Source: an uncultured Clostridia bacterium (lineage in GTDB: Bacteria; Bacillota; Clostridia; Oscillospirales; Oscillospiraceae). Taken from it: a DNA stretch of 64,000 nucleotides. This document shows, one piece after another, positions 59,625 through 64,000 of this stretch. Position 1 is the stretch's first letter; the number at the start of each line of letters is the position of its first letter. The stretch spans positions 1 through 64,000 of the forward strand of contig CALADI010000011.1 of NCBI GenBank assembly GCA_937890525.1, in the 5' to 3' direction. The notes beneath the pieces were generated by a model that worked only from the letters and a program-made list of their open reading frames with translations, had not been told where the DNA came from and searched no databases. A program made the translations under genes and the position numbers.

Positions 59625-59653
59625 AAATAAAAGACCCCCATCAGGGGATCTTT
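59625..59653 (-). terminator. Leader terminator just before ecfT
   Basis: Minus strand: AAAGATCCCC-TGAT-GGGGGTCTTT then TATTTT, only ~20 nt before the ecfT ribosome site. Its place after a structured leader suggests transcription attenuation. Confidence 0.8.
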
Positions 59654-59655
59654 CC

Positions 59656-59878
59656 GTCAGACAGCCGCCGCCTGCGTACTCCGGTACGCATACGCTCCCC
59701 AGACGCCCCCAAGAGTCTGCCGGGATCCGACGCTGTTCGTATTCCGACTCCGGACGCCATGAGCCTGTACCTTCTCGGATCGCTCCAATGGTGACAGGCG
59801 GCGCAATGTCCGTCTACGGCGGCTTGGTACCGTTGGGATATGCCCATTCCAGAAACATACGGCGGTTGGCTTTTTGTT
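59656..59878 (-). ncRNA. Structured leader RNA of the cobamide operon, possible riboswitch
   Basis: From the predicted start at about 59878 the minus-strand RNA folds into: an outer 9-bp pairing CGCCGCCTG/CAGGCGGCG; a stem GCCTGT/ACAGGC enclosing TTGGA-GCGA-TCCGA with a GNRA loop; and a hairpin TGCGTAC-CGGA-GTACGCA. It ends in the intrinsic terminator. It lacks a clear GCCACTG core; GCGTCCGGAGTC faintly resembles a B12 box. No coding potential is credible here. Confidence 0.6.
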
Positions 59879-59884
59879 TTCTCC

Positions 59885-59913
59885 ATCTTACCACATTTTT
59901 CCCGGAACCGCAA
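59885..59913 (-). promoter_or_regulatory. Promoter of the cobamide operon leader
   Basis: Minus-strand TTGCGG (59913-59908), 17-bp spacer, TAAGAT (59890-59885). Confidence 0.55.
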
Positions 59914-59939
59914 TCCCGGGATGGGGATTCCCGGGCAGA

Positions 59940-59970
59940 AAAAAGCAAGACCGGAATTTGCCGGTCTTGC
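59940..59970 (-). terminator. Terminator of the chromate transporter pair
   Basis: GCAAGACCGG/CCGGTCTTGC stem, T6 tail on the minus strand. Confidence 0.85.
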
Positions 59971-59982
59971 ATCGGGGGGCAG

Positions 59983-60582
59983 TCACTCCATGGAAAATAG
60001 GATCCCCGCCAGAGCGGAAATACCGATGAACACGATGGGGTGCAGATCTTTGGTTTTCTTGACCCGGTTGGTGAGCAGCCACAGCAGCGCCGCCAAGAGC
60101 CAGCCCTTCCAGTTGATTCGGGACAGTAGCTGGGCTGCGCCGCTCTGGAAGAACAGGTTGGACATTGCCACGCTCAGCCCTGCGGCGGCGATGAGTCCGG
60201 TGGATGCCGGGCGCAGACCGTAGAAGGCGCTGGATACATAGCGGTTGTCCCGGAACCGCTTCAGCACCCGGGCGATGATGAGGATGATGACGATGCTGGG
60301 GGTGATGATGCCTAAGGTCGCGCAGACGGCGCCCGTTACCCCTGCGGCAGCGCCGCCCCATTTAGAGCCGGTGAGAAATCCCACATAGGTTGCCATGTTG
60401 ATGCCGATGGGTCCGGGGGTGGACTCGCTGACAGCGATCATGTTGGCAAGGTCGGTGTAGGTGAACCACCCGGTGGCATCGGACATATCGTACAGGAAGG
60501 GGATGGTTGCCATGCCGCCGCCGATGGCGAACAGTCCTACCTGAAAGAAGCGGATGAATAGCTGAATCATGGTGGCGATCAC
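59983..60582 (-). CDS. Chromate transporter-family half protein, second gene
   Basis: 199 aa, one CHR domain of about six helices: FFQVGLFAIGGGMATIPFL and SESTPGPIGINMATYVG are family motifs. With the overlapping first gene it forms a split pair, the common Firmicutes arrangement. In proteobacteria ChrA exports chromate; for split pairs the substrate is open. The start is GTG at 60582 (GTGA overlap, GGGAGG 9 nt before); the ATG at 60570 has no ribosome site. Confidence 0.85.
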   Translation of the reverse strand: MIATMIQLFIRFFQVGLFAIGGGMATIPFLYDMSDATGWFTYTDLANMIAVSESTPGPIGINMATYVGFLTGSKWGGAAAGVTGAVCATLGIITPSIVIILIIARVLKRFRDNRYVSSAFYGLRPASTGLIAAAGLSVAMSNLFFQSGAAQLLSRINWKGWLLAALLWLLTNRVKKTKDLHPIVFIGISALAGILFSME

Positions 60583-61121
60583 GGCTTTTTCCCTCCCAGA
60601 TTCTTCAGAATGATGCCGCACAGGGCAGCGCCGATGACGAAAACCACGGGGCTGACGGGGGTGAGGAAGCTGGCGGCAGCCACCACAAGGAAGATGATCC
60701 CGGTGGCACGGTCGATGACCGCCTTTCGCAGAAGCTTCACCACGGCGTTCAGGATCAGCACACACACGCAGATGCGGATGCCGGCGAAAGCGTGGCGCAC
60801 CACCTCCAGATGGGAGATCTGCTGGATCACCCCTGCCAGACAGGAGATGATGACGATGCTGGGAAAGACGATGCCCAAGGTGGCAAAGATGCCGCCAATG
60901 GTGCCCTTGGTTTTCTGCCCTACAAAAGTGGCGGTGTTGACGGCGATGATCCCCGGGGTGCATTGTCCGATGGCAAAGTAGTCCATCAGTTCCTCTTCGG
61001 CGGCCCAGCCCTTGCGGTCTACGATCTCCCGTTGGAGGATGGGCAGCATGGCGTACCCTCCGCCGAAGGTCATGACGCCGACCTTGGCAAAGGTGAAGAA
61101 TAAATCAAATAATTGCCGCAT
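60579..61121 (-). CDS. Chromate transporter-family half protein, first gene
   Basis: 180 aa, the other CHR domain: FFTFAKVGVMTFGGGYAMLPIL and IGQCTPGIIAVNTATFVGQKTKGT. AAAGGAG precedes ATG 61121 by 7-8 nt. It overlaps its partner by 4 nt. Heterodimer assumed from gene pairing. Confidence 0.87.
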   Translation of the reverse strand: MRQLFDLFFTFAKVGVMTFGGGYAMLPILQREIVDRKGWAAEEELMDYFAIGQCTPGIIAVNTATFVGQKTKGTIGGIFATLGIVFPSIVIISCLAGVIQQISHLEVVRHAFAGIRICVCVLILNAVVKLLRKAVIDRATGIIFLVVAAASFLTPVSPVVFVIGAALCGIILKNLGGKKP

Positions 61122-61161
61122 ATATGATCTCCTTTTTGCGTATCGGGTATGGATACAGACA

Positions 61162-61195
61162 CGCCGGCGTCGATCCTGTTTCATCGACGCCGGCG
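61162..61195 (-). terminator. Hairpin after VanW gene
   Basis: A 13-bp perfect stem CGCCGGCGTCGAT with an 8-nt loop and no T tract; 3' structure of the VanW mRNA. Confidence 0.5.
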
Positions 61196-61216
61196 GTTTG
61201 GTTCAAACATGATGGG

Positions 61217-63121
61217 TCATGCTGCTTCGGTTTCCGGGGCAGCTTCGGTGGGTGCTTCGGTAGGCGGTGCCGTGGGCGCTTCGGTGGGTGCCTCGGTGGG
61301 CGGCTGCGTGGGAGGGGCTGTGGTTTCGATGGGGCTTCCGTCGGGGTTGGTGGGTGCATTGGGATCCCCGATGATGCACACGATCCGATCCCGCCGGGCA
61401 AACTCCGAAATGTCCTCGTACTCGCTGGACAGCAGTTCGCCGGTCTTCTTGCTGTACTTGAGCCGGTAAGTCTCCACCGTTCTGCCGGTGTAGGCGGTCT
61501 GCAGCACATCCCCGTCCTCATAGCCGTAGGGGTTATCCGGTGCATAGACCTCGTACTTGGTTTCGCCATAGTAGGGACCGTCGATGGTGGCGTAATCCAT
61601 CTCCACATAGTAGTCCTTGGTATCGGCGCCCATCAGCTCCACATGGACCTGACCGTCATAGACGCTGGCGTCCACCCGGATGGGGTAGTCGGTGTTGTTG
61701 CGGAACTGGAAGTCCAGCGAGCCCCAGTAGATGGTAGCGTCCATTCCGGGGGGGACATAGCTGACCTCGAACATATGCTCCGTCCGCTCCACGATCTCCA
61801 GATCCGCCAGCAGAGCGGCATAGTAAATGGTGGATGCTACTTGACACACACCGCCGCCCAGACCGTCCACGGTTTCACCGCCGGAGTAGATGGCAGCGGG
61901 CAGGTATCCCTTCTCCGCCGTGCGCTCCCCAACGATATCGTTGAAGGAGAAGATGCCGCCGGGGGGGATGATGGTGCCGTCGATGGCGGCGGCAGACAAC
62001 TCCAGATTATTGGTGCGGTTGGGATTATAGACATGGTCGGTGTCCACCTTGGCAAGAGAATCCTTGAACAGATGCTCTTCCAAAGAGGCACGGGTGACCT
62101 TCGGCTTGAGGAAACGGAACTGGATGTTCAGCGTCTCGCCGGGCTTGGCGGCGGCGATCTGCTTGGTCAGTTCGGGGATATCAAAGCCGTAGCCCAGGAT
62201 CTCCGGGGTGATCTCGTAGGTGGTCTCGTCCAAAATGGCATCTACGGGAGCGGCACAATGGGTCTTGAACAGTCCCTGCAGATCCACGGGATCCGGATCC
62301 TTCTGGTCGTATTTTCCATGGATGGTGGAAAAATCGTTGGCGGCATAGGAATCCAGAATGGTCTGCATCAGCGCCTTGGTATCCAGAGAACGGTAGGGGG
62401 TGCCCAGCTGAATGGTCATGGTCATATGGACCACATTGGCATCGGCTTCGGCTTCTTCAAATACACGCTTCAGCTCCGGCATCTGCCCGGTGATGGTGAC
62501 CTTGCTCTGCTTCAGCTCGCTGGCGGCGGCTTTTGCGGCCTGCTCCAAAAGCTGCTGGATGTACTGCTGATCCAGCGTCAGATGATCCAGCACATCCACA
62601 TCGTGGCGGGACAGGGCGGCTTGAGCCTTTGCCTGATAATTCTGCCAGCGGTTTCCGTCCCGTCCGTAGCCGTAGGCAGCTTCCACCAGTTTGGGGATAT
62701 CCAGCACAGGTTTGGTGCTGCTGGGGGCAAGGACAAGAGAGTAGTCCGGCAGCTCTACCGTAAGGTTTTTCTTGGAGTAGGTATCGTCGGTGGCTTGATG
62801 CAGAGCCTGTTCTGCCTGCTGGGGGGTCATACCGCCCAGATTGATGTCGTAGACATACACATTGCTGTAGATCAGACCGTCGTCCTTGGTGGTGTCCAGA
62901 AACCACCAGATGCCGGCGGCTGCCGCAAGGATCACCACGGCGGCAATGATGCCGGATACGATCAGCAGACGCTTTTTCTTCCGGGCGTCGCCGGGATCAT
63001 CCGGTGCAGCGTCCGCAGGCCTATGCTTCCTGTTGGCCTGTTCGGTGACCTGACGGAAGGCCTGCTCCAGTTCATCGTCCTGACGCTTGCGGGGCTGTTG
63101 GAACTGTCCTTTCTTTTTCAT
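61217..63121 (-). CDS. VanW family protein, membrane-anchored
   Basis: 634 aa. Cytoplasmic charged N-terminus, one membrane helix at about 51-71 (LLIVSGIIAAVVILAAAAGIWW), putative peptidoglycan-binding type 4 region(s) (about 90-330), then the VanW domain (AAAIDGTIIPPGGIFSFNDIVGERTAEKGY...GGGVCQVASTIYYAAL), and a low-complexity tail of Pro-Thr-Glu-Ala repeats (PPTEAPTEAP...). Such proteins lie at the cell wall; VanW is linked to glycopeptide-resistance clusters, but here there are no van genes and a cell-wall housekeeping role is likelier. GGAG lies 7 nt before ATG 63121. Confidence 0.85.
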   Translation of the reverse strand: MKKKGQFQQPRKRQDDELEQAFRQVTEQANRKHRPADAAPDDPGDARKKKRLLIVSGIIAAVVILAAAAGIWWFLDTTKDDGLIYSNVYVYDINLGGMTPQQAEQALHQATDDTYSKKNLTVELPDYSLVLAPSSTKPVLDIPKLVEAAYGYGRDGNRWQNYQAKAQAALSRHDVDVLDHLTLDQQYIQQLLEQAAKAAASELKQSKVTITGQMPELKRVFEEAEADANVVHMTMTIQLGTPYRSLDTKALMQTILDSYAANDFSTIHGKYDQKDPDPVDLQGLFKTHCAAPVDAILDETTYEITPEILGYGFDIPELTKQIAAAKPGETLNIQFRFLKPKVTRASLEEHLFKDSLAKVDTDHVYNPNRTNNLELSAAAIDGTIIPPGGIFSFNDIVGERTAEKGYLPAAIYSGGETVDGLGGGVCQVASTIYYAALLADLEIVERTEHMFEVSYVPPGMDATIYWGSLDFQFRNNTDYPIRVDASVYDGQVHVELMGADTKDYYVEMDYATIDGPYYGETKYEVYAPDNPYGYEDGDVLQTAYTGRTVETYRLKYSKKTGELLSSEYEDISEFARRDRIVCIIGDPNAPTNPDGSPIETTAPPTQPPTEAPTEAPTAPPTEAPTEAAPETEAA

Positions 63122-63175
63122 GGGGATTCTCCTATCTTCAGCGGATCAACCACAGATTTATAATTGCTAATTCCT

Positions 63176-63203
63176 ATAGTAACATAATTTGCCCAGAATG
63201 CAA
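63176..63203 (-). promoter_or_regulatory. VanW gene promoter
   Basis: Minus-strand TTGCAT (63203-63198), 16-bp spacer, TACTAT (63181-63176) in the AT-rich gap after mfd. Confidence 0.5.
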
Positions 63204-63255
63204 TGAATATTCTGTTTCAAAAGAATACAATCAGATAACAAATCGAAATATGTCG

Positions 63256-64000
63256 TTACGCTTTCTCGCAGGCGGTGTAGGTCTGCACGAAAATCTTGCA
63301 TTGCTTCAGGGAGTCTACGCCGGATGCCAGCTTCAGCCGCAGGGTAGGCACCTTGGCGGTGGCGACAAACTGCACCCGATCCTTGTAATCCGGGTGGGCG
63401 CACAGGGCGCTGACGGCTTCGAAATTCAGATTTGCCATGGTGAACTGCACCTCGGAGCCCTTCTGCCGGATATCGGTGAAGCCCACCGCCCGTGCTTTGG
63501 CCCGCAGCAGCGCCACATCCACCAGATTCAGCACGCCCTTGGGGGGCTCGCCGTAGCGGTCTACGATCTCGTCCAGCAGGTCGTCGGCGTCGGCATCGCT
63601 GCGGATGGCGGCCATCCGGCGGTAAAGATCCATCCGCTCTTCCCCTTGGCTCACGAAATTCTGGGGGATATTGGCGGTGATGTTCAGATCCGCAGTACAC
63701 TCCGGCGCCCGGGGTGCTTCGCCCCGCTCCTCAAGCACTGCTTCGTCCAGCAGCTTTAGGTACATATCATAGCCCACGCTGACCAGATGACCGGACTGCT
63801 CTGCGCCCAGCAGGTTGCCGGCACCCCGGATCTCCAGATCCCGCATGGCGATCTTGAAGCCGGAGCCGAATTCGGCAAAGTCCCGGATGGCGGACAGGCG
63901 CTTTTCGGCGATCTCCGACAGGGATTTGTCCGGGCGGTAGGTGAAATAGGCGTAGGCATGGCGGGTGGAGCGTCCCACCCGTCCCCGGAGCTGGTGGAGC
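63256..64000 (-). CDS. mfd: Transcription-repair coupling factor, C-terminal part (runs off window)
   Basis: About 248 codons, open at the right edge. It begins in helicase motif VI (LHQLRGRVGRSTRHAYAYFTY), then AIRDFAEFGSGFKIAMRDLEIRGAGNLLGAEQSGHLVSVGYDMYLKLL, the translocation-in-repair region, and the C-terminal TRCF domain (NFVSQGEERMDLYRRMAAIRS...DRYGEPPKGVLNLVDVALLRAKA). Mfd removes stalled RNA polymerase and recruits UvrA, which is encoded at 14.4-17.2 kb. Confidence 0.93.
   Translation of the reverse strand, partial: LHQLRGRVGRSTRHAYAYFTYRPDKSLSEIAEKRLSAIRDFAEFGSGFKIAMRDLEIRGAGNLLGAEQSGHLVSVGYDMYLKLLDEAVLEERGEAPRAPECTADLNITANIPQNFVSQGEERMDLYRRMAAIRSDADADDLLDEIVDRYGEPPKGVLNLVDVALLRAKARAVGFTDIRQKGSEVQFTMANLNFEAVSALCAHPDYKDRVQFVATAKVPTLRLKLASGVDSLKQCKIFVQTYTACEKA

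Noticed and set aside
59641..59913. 90-residue minus-strand frame before ecfT
   Set aside because: The sequence is better explained by strong RNA stems and a terminator; the peptide is Arg/Gly-rich with no start signals.
61217..61330. Short tandem repeats near 61.22-61.33 kb as a repeat element
   Set aside because: They encode the Pro-Thr-Glu-Ala tail of the VanW protein, so they are coding low complexity, not a mobile repeat.
61217..63121. VanW gene as evidence of vancomycin resistance
   Set aside because: No vanHAX, vanRS or other resistance genes are in the window; VanW-domain proteins are common in susceptible Firmicutes.
61124..63163. 679-residue plus-strand frame
   Set aside because: Antisense to the VanW gene; composition is shadow-like.

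Overview
The window reads as chromosome from a GC-rich, strictly anaerobic Gram-positive bacterium of the Oscillospiraceae/Ruminococcaceae type. This is inferred from gene families and style, not from a marker gene. The clues are strong AGGAGG ribosome sites, TTGACA/TATAAT promoters, many intrinsic terminators, FeoB with its Cys-rich partner, ECF transporter parts, 2-hydroxyacyl-CoA dehydratase-type genes, LuxS, a VanW-family protein and Clostridia-style DUF families. There is no phage, transposase, rRNA or long CRISPR array. Most of it is ordinary compact chromosome with frequent strand switches.

Layout. 1-14 kb: a YhcC-type radical SAM protein, a GntR-ABC operon under a 34-bp palindrome, a MATE pump, phosphoglucomutase, a GH2 glycosidase, an NhaC-type antiporter, an asparaginase/pyrophosphatase pair and galE. 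14-21 kb: uvrA, a histidine-kinase-like protein without the phospho-acceptor His, radC and uvrB. 21-29 kb: DUF1653, a catalytically degenerate NodB-fold protein, gdhA, HAD-luxS-mtnN (activated methyl cycle), a self-regulated XRE/DUF3169 pair, an ECF S component and nagB. 29-33 kb: a csoR-copA copper operon in which the last 69 codons of copA carry their own ribosome site and start (a CopZ-like product), an AT-rich 54-codon membrane gene and an exonuclease. 33.9-34.7 kb: two tRNAs, then the scar of a lost type I-C CRISPR-Cas locus: a cas promoter and start, about 36 codons of cas3, a direct join to a CRISPR repeat, one spacer and the degenerate terminal repeat.

34.6-45.6 kb: ogt, an XRE regulator, an orphan cytosine methyltransferase, an AI-2E-family permease, DUF454, a two-gene ABC exporter, DUF2325, the FeoB-associated protein and feoB. 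feoB and DUF2325 share GTTAG-N6-CTAAC sites, which suggests one metal-responsive regulon. 45.6-53.3 kb: a seven-gene operon joining a CooC-like ATPase, two 2-hydroxyacyl-CoA-dehydratase-type subunits, their activating ATPase, a 51-aa membrane peptide, a protein resembling part of acetyl-CoA synthase, and an enoate-reductase-type flavoenzyme. I do not recognise its substrate; it is the best candidate for an undescribed pathway here.

53.3-59.9 kb: cobalamin functions. A cobalamin riboswitch precedes a DUF2284 gene. An opposing operon encodes late cobamide assembly (EcfT, a TIM-barrel protein, CobT, CobU, CobS, a CobU-like paralogue, CobC) behind an unclassified structured leader ending in an intrinsic terminator. 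59.9-64 kb: a split chromate-transporter pair, a VanW protein and the 3' part of mfd running off the window.
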